A stretch of 64,000 nt of DNA. Source: Myotis daubentonii (taxonomy: Eukaryota > Chordata > Mammalia > Chiroptera > Vespertilionidae). Under the pieces are notes generated by a model that saw only the letters and a program-made list of their open reading frames with translations, did not search any database and was not told where the DNA came from. Shown in pieces: positions 22,387 through 32,189 of this stretch. The first letter of the stretch is position 1. Each line of letters starts with the position of its first letter. Where the stretch lies: assembly GCF_963259705.1 (NCBI RefSeq), contig NC_081861.1, forward strand, positions 105,206,102-105,270,101, read 5' to 3'. Made by a program: the position numbers and the translations under genes.

Positions 22387-22776
22387 TGCTGTGGTCTTTC
22401 TCAGCATCTACTAGGGTGCAGGAATCTGGAAAAGGGGCTGTGCAAAAATGAATGAAGCGGCTAGAGAAGAAATATCAATTTGGAAGGCATTTTCAGGGAG
22501 CAAGAGGAGGTTTAGTTCTAGTAACTAAGTTCTCCAAATCTCTGTGCCCAGGGCTTTTTATTCACACATTTTGCCCTATAGCAAAGCAGATATACATATC
22601 AAAGGTAAGGTTTAGTAAACAATAAAGTATTATCAGGTTGGGGGAACTGCCCTCAGCTGTCTGGCAGCAAGCAATAATATATGCAGATCTTCAGCCCTGC
22701 TGAAGCCCCAAGGTTCATCAACCTTTTGATGAACTTCTTGCATTTTATTATGCTTTGTTGAAATTTTCTTCCAGCA
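22387..22776 (-). repeat. ERV-A 3' LTR
   Basis: About 390 bp with TG...CA termini. It matches 37329-37714 closely in the middle (for example GCCCTCAGCTGTCTGGCAGC). On the minus strand a polyadenylation signal AATAAA lies at 22557-22562. It follows the polypurine tract on the minus strand. Confidence 0.85.
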
Positions 22777-22788
22777 TATCCCCTTTTT
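22777..22788 (-). other. ERV-A polypurine tract
   Basis: AAAAAGGGGATA on the minus strand, immediately before the LTR start TGCTGGAAG. It is the expected plus-strand primer site of a retrovirus and fixes the orientation. A longer purine run (AAAAAAGGGGGG, minus, about 23480-23492) is a second candidate inside the element. Confidence 0.75.
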
Positions 22789-23117
22789 GATTTAATAAAT
22801 TTAACAAGAATGTATGCCATTTGCAGAGCTTGGGTTCTTTCAAGATTTTTAAATTCAATGGAAAGGATTGAGTTCTTTTCATGTCCCTTTAAGTTGCTGC
22901 CAGGCATCAAAGGAATCAATCTACAGTAAGCTCCTTTCTGGGCCAACAGTTATTTGAGTCCCTTTTCTAATTACTGTCCCTTGTGACATGATAGCAATGA
23001 TGTTCTAGTTCTGGATGGTGGACAAATGGTGGAAATGCAGGTCCGACCTTCTTTGGCTTGGTCCTGGGCAATCTGCAAAGACGCACAGCTGCTGACTGCT
23101 AGCCTGGCAAGGCATCT

Positions 23118-23309
23118 TTACCATCCTCTATCTCTGGACTGTTTCTCCTCTCTCATCAGTGTGTTGCTTGGGGCCACTGCTATGTGTGGCTGGAGTAATC
23201 TGGTCAGTTCCTCTCTCGGATCCATTTTTGTAGGAATCCACATGGACTTGGAGGAGTTTTCTGGAAATACATAAATATATCCTTGACCAAAGGTTAATAA
23301 AGGAATCAT
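23118..23309 (-). pseudogene. pol: ERV-A integrase C-terminal fragment
   Basis: A 63-codon open piece. The motif GQGYIYVFPENSSKSMWIPT resembles the C-terminal DNA-binding end of betaretroviral integrases (known pattern GRGYACVSP...WIPTR). It ends in RDRGW and a stop. The catalytic core is not recognisable upstream (23310-24380 has no open frame). About 330 bp separate it from the polypurine tract, too little for a full env. The match is from pattern recognition; confidence is moderate. Confidence 0.6.
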
Positions 23310-24377
23310 TCTATAAACTAGACTTAGGATCTCTTAATTTTGCCCAAACCATTTTCCTTTGGCTTATTCTGACACCAAGTGTGTCTTTCCATAAGCATTA
23401 CAAGTGAAAAAAATTTAAATTAAAAAATTTAAGTAATTAAGCCTTGATGTAATTTACTTAAGGGATGTTTCTTCACTATCCCCCCTTTTTTGTTTTAAAT
23501 ATTATTAAGAGGCTTTTGGAAATTTTAAAATGCAGTCTTGATAGCTTTTAATTTCAATTCTTTGCACAGAAATATGACTGCTCTGGATTCATTATATTAT
23601 AAGCAGCTTTATTATGAGATAAACTATCAGTAAAAAATTAGTTAATGTTCCAGGAATAGTTTCCTGCCCAGTACAACTAAGTTCCCCAGAATATGTACTT
23701 ATTTCAATTTGCCAATTTAAATCAATCTGAAATAAGGTTTATTGTGAACAGTAAATTATACTAGTTGAGTTTCTGCTAACAATCTTTGAGTATAGCAACA
23801 TAAGCTTTGTTTAGGAAGGCAAAACCTCAAATTACTTTTCTTTTTTGAGGACTAATACATTAATTTTTAATTACAGTTTTCCAGACATTTGAAGGAAACC
23901 TCTTTTTATTTCCTTCCCGAGTAATTTCTAGGCCACCTTTAGAGTTTCTTTTAAAAACCTTGTTTTTCTTTCTTTGACACCAAGCAACCTACTTGGTTGC
24001 TTTTCAGATGCTGACTAATATTGCTGCATACCTTTATTTCAAGTGACTCTCTTGTTATTTATGGAGACTACTAATGATTGGATTTAATGCTTGAATAATA
24101 ACCTTCAGTTTACCCTGTAAATATTAGCAGAAGAGATTTCAAAATTTTAATTTTTTTCCTTTTTATTAAGCTTAAAATTTACTTTTAAACAGCACTCTTT
24201 TTCACCAGTGTTCATTTGCATATACGGGTGGATCATGGGAGGTCTCAGAAATGCGAATTTTTAGATTGGCCTTTGTTAAATCTAATTGCTTATAAAAATA
24301 TTGGCTTCTCATATAACTAAAATTATAGGAGACTTTGATTATATTTTAAAAAGCTATTTTATTAAGTAATTAAAGTA
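23310..24377 (-). other. ERV-A interior, no recognisable gene
   Basis: AT-rich, with no long open frame on either strand. By position it is provirus interior, but I cannot assign it to pol or any other gene. Confidence 0.4.
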
Positions 24378-24383
24378 GGCATC

Positions 24384-25174
24384 TGCCGGGGTCCAACCCC
24401 AGCAGGTCCAGGGGTCCCCAAAGGTTTGGACGGAGTCGGCGAAGAAGGAATGACACGGAGATAGTGTTCAGTTGATCAGCAGCCTAGCCAGGATCTCTAG
24501 CCAGGATCTCCAGCCAAGTTCTGGTTTGGATCTCCAGCCAGGTTCTGTGTCCATGTTCTCTTGCTAGGTTCTCCAGCCAGGTTCAGTCACCAGGTTCTAG
24601 TCAGGCTCTCTTGCCAACCTCTGCAGTCAGGTTCAGTCCAGGATCCCTTGCCATGTTCTCTCCAGCGAAGTTCTTCTGTCTCCAGGCTCCGTGTAGGTTC
24701 TGTCTTCTGAATTCTCTCTTCTGAGTTCTGTCTTCTGAGTTCTGTCTGTTGTTGTCTTCTGAATTCTGTGTTCTAAGTTCTGTGTCTGAAGTTCTGTCTC
24801 TCTGTCTGGTTCTGTGTTCTGAGTTCTGTCTGTTTCTGTCTTGTTACAACTGTATTTATACCAGTTGATTCAATCCTATCAATCTCTATTACAAAGGTTA
24901 GGGCGTTTCTTATCTCCATTCCAGGGAGAAAAGATTATGTAGTTTAAGTATGATTGTTCGTAGTTAAAGTGATTAATTACCCGCCTGGCACTTAGTTGAG
25001 GGGTTTTATTCCCTCCCTAACTTCAGGGGAAAATCCCTACCTGGGGATTCAACCTTTCTCGGAGAGGTGACCTTGGTTAAAACACAGCGCCAAGAAGGTG
25101 AGCAAACATATTAAGAACCGTATGCCATATATGCCAGGTCCCTTGAAACAGCAAGGGTGGACCGGCTCCCGGCA
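24384..25174 (-). repeat. ERV-B LTR 1 (full, reversed)
   Basis: 791 bp, TG...CA. Read on the minus strand it starts TGCCGGGAGCCGGTCCACCC and ends GGGGTTGGACCCCGGCA. A TATA box GGTATAAATA lies at 24853-24862 (minus). The region downstream of TATA is a run of short CAGAACTCAGAACAC-like and CCTGGCTGGAGAACC-like repeats. A polypurine tract precedes it, so it is the 3' LTR of its interior. Confidence 0.9.
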
Positions 25175-25177
25175 AAT

Positions 25178-25192
25178 TCCCCCTTTTTTATT
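25178..25192 (-). other. ERV-B polypurine tract
   Basis: On the minus strand an AAAAAAGGGGG run lies a few bases before the LTR 1 start. The same tract precedes LTR 2 (26758-26772). Confidence 0.8.
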
Positions 25193-25271
25193 TTTTAAAA
25201 GCAGGCATTAAAAAGAAAAACCTCAAATGCTCTCATATCCATTTTAAGAGTAGGATTGGCGCTTTCCGCTA

Positions 25272-25544
25272 TTACCTGAGTCCTGATCTATCATCCCAGG
25301 GAGAGCTTGCCAATCCTGCACTTTCCCAGGGTAGAAAGGCTGCAGTGGGGTTAAGGATAAGGCTCCTTGGGCCTACCTTCTCCCATGCCATTACATTTAC
25401 CTTTCCTTCCTCAGAAAAGCATGGACATACTTCTTGTATAAAACGTTCTGTCTGACTGGGAGTAACCTTAATTCCTCTGCTAGCAAGCATATATGTTAAA
25501 AGAGCAATACAGAGTCTTTTTTCTTTAGACTCAGTATGGCACAT
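25272..25544 (-). pseudogene. gag: ERV-B gag fragment (matrix N-terminal part)
   Basis: A 90-codon open piece. Residues 15-53 (LLTYMLASRGIKVTPSQTER, then VCPCFSEEG and W..VG) resemble the matrix domain of betaretroviral Gag (pattern ML..RGIKV....L..F...VCPWFPEEGT...W..VG). The upstream tandem repeat (25505-25675) codes for a repetitive lead-in. After about residue 60 the similarity ends and the sequence soon reaches the polypurine tract, so the rest of gag, pol and env has been deleted. The second interior (26810-27100) has the same region with frame breaks. Confidence 0.7.
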
Positions 25545-25675
25545 CTTCTTAATCTAAAGATCAATACAGAGGCTTCTTTCTTTGGACTCAGTATGGCACA
25601 TCTCAATCTAAGGATCAATACAGAGTCTTCTTTCTTTGGACCCAGTATGGCACATCTTCTCAATCTAAGTTCTGT
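25505..25675 (-). repeat. ERV-B internal tandem repeat, three units of about 57 bp
   Basis: Units begin CAATACAGAGTCTTCTTTCT and contain GACTCAGTATGGCACATCTT. Three copies lie here, and two in the other interior (27107-27225), so the copy number differs between the two halves. Confidence 0.85.
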
Positions 25676-25899
25676 ACTATCCACCTTCTTACCCTATTTA
25701 TCCTCTACAGGGGGGTCTGTAGCACCCTGGTGGAGTCCTATCCGTCCCGAGCGTGGGGGTTCTCAATGGGGGAGGGGGCTTACCTAAGGGAATCCTGTTC
25801 CAGGGGTTCCCAAAGGTGTGGACGGAGTCGGCGAAGACTATCCACCCTCTTCCTACGGTGGAGTCCTATCCGTGCCGAGTGCGGGGCACTTACCTAGGG

Positions 25900-25917
25900 G
25901 TCCCTGTTCGGGCGCCA
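25900..25917 (-). other. Primer binding site, tRNA-Lys3 type
   Basis: On the minus strand TGGCGCCCGAACAGGGAC, the exact 18-base complement of the 3' end of tRNA-Lys3. It is separated from the LTR end CA by two bases (TC). A splice-donor-like AGGTAAGT follows within about 10 bases in the leader. Confidence 0.9.
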
Positions 25918-25919
25918 GA

Positions 25920-26064
25920 TGCCGGGGTCCAACCCCAGCAGGTCCAGGGGTTCCTGAAGGTGTGGACGGAGTTGGCGAAGACTATCCACCTTCTTCCTAT
26001 GGTGGAGTCCGATCCGTCCCGAGTGTGGGGGGGCTTACCTAAGGGTCCCTGTTCGGGCGCCATG
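25920..26064 (-). repeat. Duplicated U5-end / leader / PBS module (145 bp)
   Basis: Between PBS 1 and LTR 2 there is an extra module: the U5 end (TGCCGGGGTCCAACCCC at 25920), leader sequence and a second PBS (26045-26062). Its inverted equivalent forms the right end of ERV-B (28177-28321). A more degraded version without the PBS is traceable at about 25690-25780. Confidence 0.8.
26045..26062 (-). other. Second tRNA-Lys3 primer binding site
   Basis: Identical to the site at 25900-25917 (TGGCGCCCGAACAGGGAC on the minus strand), two bases from the end of LTR 2. Confidence 0.9.
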
Positions 26065-26755
26065 TGCTGGGGTCCAACCCCAGCAGGTCCAGGGGTCCCC
26101 AAAGGTGTGGACGGAGTCGGCGAAGAAGGAATGACACGGAGACAGCGTTCAGTTGATCAGCAGCCTAGCCAGGATCTCCAGCCAAGTTCTGGTCTCGATC
26201 TCCAGAGAGGGTCTGCTCAGGTTCTCCAGTCAGGTTCAGTCACCAGGTTCTAGTCAGGCTCTCCTGCCAATTTCCGCAGTCAGGTTCAGTCCAGGATCCC
26301 TTGCCATGTTCTCTCCAGCGAAGCTCCTCCATCTCCAGGTTCTGCGTAGGTTCTGTCTTCTGAATTCTGTCTCTGAAGTTCTGTCTTGTTGATTCTGTTC
26401 AAAGTTCTGTGTCTTGCTGTCTTGTTACATCTGTATTTATACCAGTTGATTCAATCCTATCAATCTCTATTACAAAGGTTAGGGCGTTTCTTATCTCCAT
26501 TCCAGGGAGAAAAGATTATGTAGTTTAAGCATGATTGTTCGTAGTTAAAGTGATTAATTACCCGCCTGCCACTTAGTTAAGGAGTTTCATCCCCTCCCTG
26601 ACTTCAGGGAAAAATTCCTACCTGGGGAAACAACCTTTCTCGGAGAGGTGACCTTGGTTAAAACACAGCGCCAAGAAGGTGAGCAAACATATTAAGAACC
26701 GTATGCCATATATGCCAGGTCCCTTGAAACAGCAAGCATGGACTGGCTCCCGGCA
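26065..26755 (-). repeat. ERV-B LTR 2 (reversed)
   Basis: 691 bp, about 100 bp shorter than LTR 1 because it has fewer of the short repeats in the middle. TATA box at 26433-26442 (minus). Followed on the right by a second interior with its own polypurine tract. Confidence 0.9.
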
Positions 26756-27457
26756 AATTCCCCCTTTTTTATTTTTTAAAAGCAGGCATTAAAAAGAAAA
26801 ACCCAAAATGCTCTCTTATATCCATTTTAAGAGTAGGATTGGCGCTTTCCGCTATTACCTTAGTCCTGATCTATCACCCCAGGGAGAGCTTGCCAATCCT
26901 GCACTTTCCCAGGGTGGAAAGGCTGCAGTGGGGTTAAGGATAAGGCTCCTTGGGCCTACCTTCTCCCATGCCTCTACATTTTACCTTTCCAGCACCTTTC
27001 CTTCCTCAGAAAAGCATGGATGTATTTCTTGTATAAAATGTTCCATCTGACTGGGAGTAACCTTAACTCCTCTGCTAGCAAGCATATGTGTTAAAAGATC
27101 AATACGGAGTCTTTTTTCTTTAGACTCAGTATGGCACATCTTCTTAATCTAAAGATCAATACAGAGTCTTCTTTCTTTGGACTCAGTATGGCACATCTTC
27201 TCAATCTAAGTTCTGTACTATCCACCTTCTTACCCTATTTATCCTCTATAGGGGGGTCTGTAGCACCCTGGTGGAGTCCTATCAGTCCCGAGTGTGGGGG
27301 TTTTCAAGGGCGGGGGCTTACCTAAGGGAATCCTGTTCCAGGGGTTCCCAAAGGTGTGGACGGAGTCGGCAAAGACTATCCACCCTCTTCCTACGGTGGA
27401 GTCCTATCCGTGCCGAGTGCGGGGCACTTACCTAGGGGTCCCTGTTCGGGCACCAGT
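26756..27457 (-). other. ERV-B second interior (gag remnant, leader, PBS)
   Basis: A near copy of 25175-25919, with a polypurine tract, gag-like region, 57-bp repeats (two units) and leader. Its PBS (27438-27455) has one change (GGTGCCCGAACAGGGAC after the first T). The gag frame is broken by small insertions (for example near 26985). Confidence 0.8.
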
Positions 27458-27595
27458 TGCTGGGGTCCAACCCCAGTGGGTCCAGGGGTTCCCAAAGGCG
27501 TAGACGGAGTCGGCGAAGAAGGAATGACACGGAGACAGCGTTCAGTTGATCAGCAGCCTAGCCAGGACCTCTAGCCAAGTTCTGTTCAGGATCTA
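27458..27595 (-). repeat. ERV-B LTR 3, partial, reversed
   Basis: Starts TGCTGGGGTCCAACCCC and follows the R-U5 part of the LTR for about 138 bp. It then switches abruptly to plus-strand LTR sequence near 27593-27600. Confidence 0.8.
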
Positions 27596-28176
27596 TTTAA
27601 CTACGAACAATCATACTTAAACTACATAATCTTTTCTCCCTGGAATGGAGATAAGAAACGCCCTAACCTTTGTAATAGAGATTGATAGGATTGAATCAAC
27701 TGGTATAAATACAGTTGTAACAAGACAGAAACAGACAGAACTCAGAACACAGAACCAGACAGAGAGACAGAACTTCAGACAGAACTTAGAACACAGAATT
27801 CAGAAGACAACAGACAGAACTCAGAAGACAGAACTCAGAAGAGAGAATTCAGAAGACAGAACCTACACGGAGCCTGGAGACAGAAGAACTTCGCTGGAGA
27901 GAACATGGCAAGGGATCCTGGACTGAACCTGACTGCAGAGGTTGGCAAGAGAGCCTGACTAGAACCTGGTGACTGAACCTGGCTGGAGAACCTAGCAAGA
28001 GAACATGGACACAGAACCTGGCTGGAGATCCAAACCAGAACTTGGCTGGAGATCCTGGCTAGAGATCCTGGCTAGGCTGCTGATCAACTGAACACTATCT
28101 CCGTGTCATTCCTTCATCGCCGACTCCGTCCGCACCTTTTGGGAACCCCTGGACTCGCTGGGGTTGGACCCCGGCA
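27596..28176 (+). repeat. ERV-B LTR 4, partial, forward
   Basis: Forward orientation. Begins inside U3 (TAACTACGAACAATC), TATA box GGTATAAATA at 27702-27711, then CAGAACTCAGAACACAGAAC-like repeats, R-U5, ending CCCCGGCA at 28176. The first 200 bp or so of U3 are missing at the inversion junction. Confidence 0.85.
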
Positions 28177-28178
28177 TC

Positions 28179-28196
28179 TGGCGCCCGAGCAGGGAC
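28179..28196 (+). other. Forward primer binding site, tRNA-Lys3 type
   Basis: TGGCGCCCGAGCAGGGAC, one change from the perfect Lys3 complement, two bases after LTR 4. The leader with AGGTAAG follows, then a further U5 end that stops at 28321 at the target duplication. Confidence 0.85.
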
Positions 28197-28327
28197 CCTT
28201 AGGTAAGCCCCCCCACACTCGGGACGGATCGGACTCCACCATAGGAAGAAGGTGGATAGTCTTCGCCGACTCCGTCCACACCTTCGGGAACCCCTGGACC
28301 TGCTGGGGTTGGACCCCGGCAGGCATC

Positions 28328-28672
28328 TTTATTGAAAAAGCAAATTTAGTAAATTTATACCTTTGACCTAGGAGGTACAGATGACATCCCATCCCTGCCT
28401 AGCCTATCTGAAGTGCAGGCTGCCAGGGGGCTTTTGCTTTTAAAATTCCGCTGCTGAAAAATTCAGCTTTACTTATGAAATATTTAGCAACTTCGTTTTG
28501 CCCTCTCTTAGAGGTTGAAATCTTCATAACACTTAAAATATATGTATATAAAAATACAGTTATTAATTTTATTTGATAGAGCTTTTCACGTGATTTCAAG
28601 TATATTAAATCAGCTAAATTAAAAAATATTTACTTTAAGAAGAGAGAATAAATTATTGAATCACCCTGGGCA
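28328..28672 (-). other. ERV-A interior between ERV-B and ERV-C
   Basis: AT-rich, with no open frame or motif that I recognise. By nesting it belongs to ERV-A. Confidence 0.4.
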
Positions 28673-28676
28673 CTTG

Positions 28677-29360
28677 TGTTGTAATGTACCCCGCGAATCA
28701 CAGAAGGACGCCTCAAGAAGTCGAATTAAAGAGTCACATTTATTGCAATCCGGGACTATGAGGGGCCATTCCCAAATCTCATAGCAATAAGATGGTGGCA
28801 AAACCAGACTTATATAGGCAAAAATCACAAAGGTATTGATTACATCCCAGGGTTTGGAATGTGGCACCTGGCTCCCAAAAAAGCAGATTACAGAAGCAGA
28901 ATTAAGCATGTTAATTACAGTTTTGGGTCTCGGGGTCACTGAATTGACAGAAATACATTATCTAGAGTCCTTGGGTAACCTGGGTTAAACTTAGGCATGT
29001 TATCTAAATTACAGTTTTGGGTCTCCGGATCACTGAGTTGATAGAAACACATTATCTAGAGCCCTTGGGTCTCCCGACCACTGAGTTGTCAGGACAGTTT
29101 AGAGTAATTGTGCTATCCTGCTCTCGGGACCACTAAGTCAGCTGGAACGCACCACCCGTGGCCACTAAAACAATTTAGGGTAATTGTGCTGTCCTGTTTC
29201 CAGGTACAGTAGAATGTGCTCTCTAAGACCAGTATGATAACAATCAATGGAATAGTCATTCAATCGATAAGGCATTCAATCGAATGGGATGACTTATACA
29301 ATTTAGAAAATCAAAGTAACCTGTCCATTGTTAAACAAAGCAGATAAGTACCATACTTCA
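28677..29360 (-). repeat. ERV-C solo LTR, reversed
   Basis: 684 bp with TG...CA ends (minus: TGAAGTATGGTAC ... TACATTACAACA) and CTTG on both sides (28673-28676 and 29361-29364). A 4-bp duplication suits a class I (gamma-like) element. AATAAA on the minus strand at 28739-28744. The inner part has three rounds of GTTTTGGGTCTC..ATCACTGAGTTG-like repeats (28915-29110). A truncated copy of the same LTR lies at 37804-37888. Confidence 0.8.
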
Positions 29361-29416
29361 CTTGGAGTGTTCTAAAATTTTCTCTCGATTAAAGTCTTGA
29401 AATTTAACTTGGAAAG

Positions 29417-29816
29417 TGTTAGGTTGGAGAGAGCCCAGGATCATATACATGGTATACATGCAGACGTGTGATGAGATAATGGACCCTCCCTGGAATTTCT
29501 AATGGATCAGCGTGCCAGACACAGATACTGGCTTCTCCCTGAATCCACAAGGACCCCCACACAGATACTGACTCCTTCCTGAATACCCTGCTGACCCCTT
29601 GGGACGGAGACTTCCTCTGTTCATGTCCTCACCCCTCACCCAACCGCAGTATAAAACAAAACACTCCCCTCCCTGTTGGCACAAATCCACTGGCCCTGTC
29701 TTTGGGGTTCGTGGGTCGCCTGAGGACGCAGAATAAAACCTTTCCTTTTCTTTCTTTTCTGATTGACTCGGCTCTCTTTATTCCCTATGCCACCTCCTGA
29801 GCCACCTAACCTAACA
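29417..29816 (+). repeat. ERV-D 5' LTR
   Basis: 400 bp, TGTTAGGTTGG ... CCTAACCTAACA. TATA box TATAAAA at 29650-29656, polyadenylation signal AATAAA at 29732-29737. Confidence 0.9.
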
Positions 29817-29838
29817 TTTGGTGCCTTGAAACTAGGGT
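29817..29838 (+). other. ERV-D primer binding site, Phe-like
   Basis: TTTGGTGCCTTGAAACTAGG follows the LTR directly. It resembles the tRNA-Phe complement (TGGTGCCGAAACCCGGGA) with a small insertion and changes. Other tRNAs are possible. Confidence 0.5.
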
Positions 29839-30149
29839 GGTGTGAGCACCCCATTTGGTCATTTCTCAATGGCTCGGGGTGCCCGCCTCTACCTCCTCGT
29901 GGCTCTGGATCCCTCAGGACCATACTTCTTCAACTCAGCAGGCTTTCTAGGTTTGGCAACATCAGCAGTCCCTACCTCCCTCGGTCCCTCCATCCGTCCG
30001 TAGCTTGGGTCAAATCGCTAGGATGCTGGCCTTTGGCCCCCGCTACAGGCCACAGGTATCAAGCACGGGGAATCCAAATTCCAAACCTGACCTGAGCACA
30101 CGTCTAGGGTGCCTGCCTGCCGACCTGGGTAAACACTAGGCCTGCCCCG

Positions 30150-31770
30150 GACCTGCGTCCTATTTCTGTAACATATAGCATGGCCTCAGTATGAAAACGG
30201 GACTTTGATTTTGCCATCTGTACCGATCTCAGTAATTTCTGGCAGCGAACAGGGAAATATGCTCAAGGCTCTCTCTCTCTGTCTCTCCCTCTCTCTGAGT
30301 CCCCTTCCCTCCCTCCAATGCCCCTCCTGCCTTCTCTCCTTGCCCCGTCCTCCCTCCTCCCCCTTGGCTGTGGCCGCGCAGCATGCCACCAAGCCCACGG
30401 TATGTGTGGTGCGTGTGAGGGTGGGTTCATGTGCTGTGTGTGGGGGGTCGGCGATGGCATTGCCATTGTCCCCGCGTCCACCCCTCCCCACCGGAGACCA
30501 CCGAGAACTCCCCCGGCAAAAGCCACCCGTTCTCCTGCCGGGCTTGTGCCCCTGTCCGTCCATACCCTCTCCTCCTCCCTCCCTGCTGGACCCACCTCTA
30601 ACCACGTCTTCTCCACTACCTACTGACCCTGCCTCCCCTCTTCAGCCTACACAGCAGCCACAGCTGCTGCAGGAGCCAGAAACTCAAACCGCTGGATGAC
30701 AACCCCTCCCCGACCCGTGCCTGCTTCCCCAGTTGGTAAACACATGCTTCCGCAGGCCCCACCTTCCATCTGTCCCTCCTCCCCTCTGCCCTGCCCCTGA
30801 GAGGTTGTGGAGTGTGAGTATGATTGAAAAGCGGCTGGTGTCTTTCTCGCCAACCCCACCGCATTCATCGAAGAATTCCGGTACCTCTCCCACGCCTACC
30901 CAAGCCACCTCTCCTGCTCCCCCCCCTCCCCCCCCCCCCCCCCCCCCGCTTACAGCCCTACCATAGTAACCTGTACCCCACGTAGTACCCAGTACCCTCT
31001 GTGAGTTCTAACCGCCCGCTTCACACCGTGCGCTCTCCACCAAATCTCTAGCAATTGAATTCACAGGTGGCTGGCCAGTTCCCTTTGGGAGAGGTTGCAG
31101 CTGGGAAGGATTTTATCTGGGTAGCCATTCTCTCTCACTTTGATCTTCCTCAAATTGAAAAAAGCCTTGTCTCTTTCTCTTCAGACCCTCTTAACCAGCA
31201 GCTGCCTTCTCCCCTATCCCTGAGAGCCCAAATCCTGAGAACATGAGCTGTTTCTGTGCCCATTCTACCCCTGAGGGAGGCAGCAGGGGCTGAGGGCATA
31301 GTCTGAATCTATGTCCCCCACTCTCTATGTCCAGCATCACAGATTGAGAGGCATCTCAGGTCCTTTTCCACTGACCTGACCACCTTTACCGTAAACTTCC
31401 ATAAGCCCCTAAAAAGACCTTGTTAACCTGACCTTTAAGGTCCTTAATGGCCCTCAGACCCTGGTCTGAGATCTAGTAAATATGGCCTTTAAGGTTTTAA
31501 TGCCCATGAGGAGCAGGCACAGTCAGAATGGGAGGCCCCCCTTCGACAGAAGGTAGGCCTGCCTTGGTTGTGGCCCTGCGGCTGATGGCAGCCGCCATGA
31601 CCCCAAGGGGGGTGAAAAGAGAGAAATGCCACCCAGAGAATATTTCAAATGTGGAAATGAAGGCCAGTGGGCAAAGCAGTGCCCCCAGCTCCGGGCTACA
31701 ACCAAGCCCTGCCCGGCGTGAGGTCAAAGCGGCCACTGGAAAAGTAACTGCCCCTGGAAAGGTGGCGGGC
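30150..31770 (+). pseudogene. gag: ERV-D gag remnant
   Basis: Three islands support gag. Near 30165-30265, across a frameshift, is a matrix-like start (WPQYENG in one frame, TDLSNFWQRTGKY in the next). At about 31140-31190 LPQIEKSLVSFSSDP resembles the gamma-type capsid start. At 31641-31751 are two zinc knuckles. In the first (YFKCGNEGQWAKQC) the leading Cys is Tyr and the His is Gln; in the second the second Cys codon is TGA. A C run at 30919-30948 and C/T-rich simple sequence have expanded between matrix and capsid. Not functional. Confidence 0.65.
30919..30948 (+). repeat. Poly-C tract in ERV-D gag
   Basis: Nearly pure C run (CTCCCCCCCC... pattern). Such runs are prone to length errors in sequencing, so the exact length is uncertain. 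Confidence 0.8.
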
Positions 31771-31907
31771 CCTCTGCACCCCAGCGTGGAGGGGCCACCC
31801 TTCCAGGTTATGACCCACCGCTGGCCATGCTGGGACTGGCTGAAGACTGAAGAAGCCCAGCCTCGACGGTCTCCACCACCCTCGCCAAGCCCTGGGCTGC
31901 ACGGAAG

Positions 31908-32185
31908 GTAGTGGGTCACCTTCCTGGTCGACACAGGGGCTACCTTCTCTGTCCTGCCCTCCTTTTCAGGGCTCCTGTTTCCTTCCACGATCTCGGTCAT
32001 GGGTATTGATGGCAAATCCACCTACCCGCTGACCACTGAACCCCTACCCTGCCTCTTTGATGATAACCCTATAACCCACTCTTTCTTAGTCAAGATTTCA
32101 TGCCCCGTGCCCCTTTTAGGATGAGATATTCTCACCAAATTAACAGCCACTCTGCAGCCCACTCGGAGCCCTTCAGACTCCCTGC
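31908..32185 (+). pseudogene. pro: ERV-D protease remnant
   Basis: An aspartic protease of the retroviral type. The active-site text LVDTGATFSVLP lies at about 31924-31959 with DTGA at 31930-31941, and a second conserved part follows (SFLVKISCPVPLLG). The frame is open from the active site to a TGA at 32122-32124, where the conserved Arg of the G-R-D motif would be. Downstream DILTKLTATLQ is in the same frame. It is a single-stop lesion in what remains. RT sequence does not follow in recognisable form. Confidence 0.75.
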
Positions 32186-32189
32186 TCCT

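Larger units (their letters stand above)
24384..28321. mobile_element. ERV-B: rearranged non-autonomous class II element with inverted halves
   Basis: Order along the plus strand: LTR (-), short interior (-), U5-PBS-leader module (-), second LTR (-), second interior (-), partial LTR (-), partial LTR (+), U5-PBS-leader module (+). Both outer ends are U5 ends (TGCCGGGGTCCAACCCC at left, its complement at right). GGCATC lies on both sides (24378-24383 and 28322-28327), a 6-bp duplication as expected for class II elements. Only the start of gag remains; there is no pol or env. The interiors carry Lys3-type primer binding sites and a polypurine tract. Confidence 0.85.

Noticed and set aside
30205..30699. 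164-codon frame rich in Pro, Leu and Ser, and its reverse-strand shadows
   Set aside because: C/T-rich sequence in the ERV-D gag region; only the first codons echo Gag and the rest is low complexity.
31528..31911. 127-codon forward frame in ERV-D
   Set aside because: It is not in the zinc-knuckle frame, so it is a shadow over the broken end of gag.
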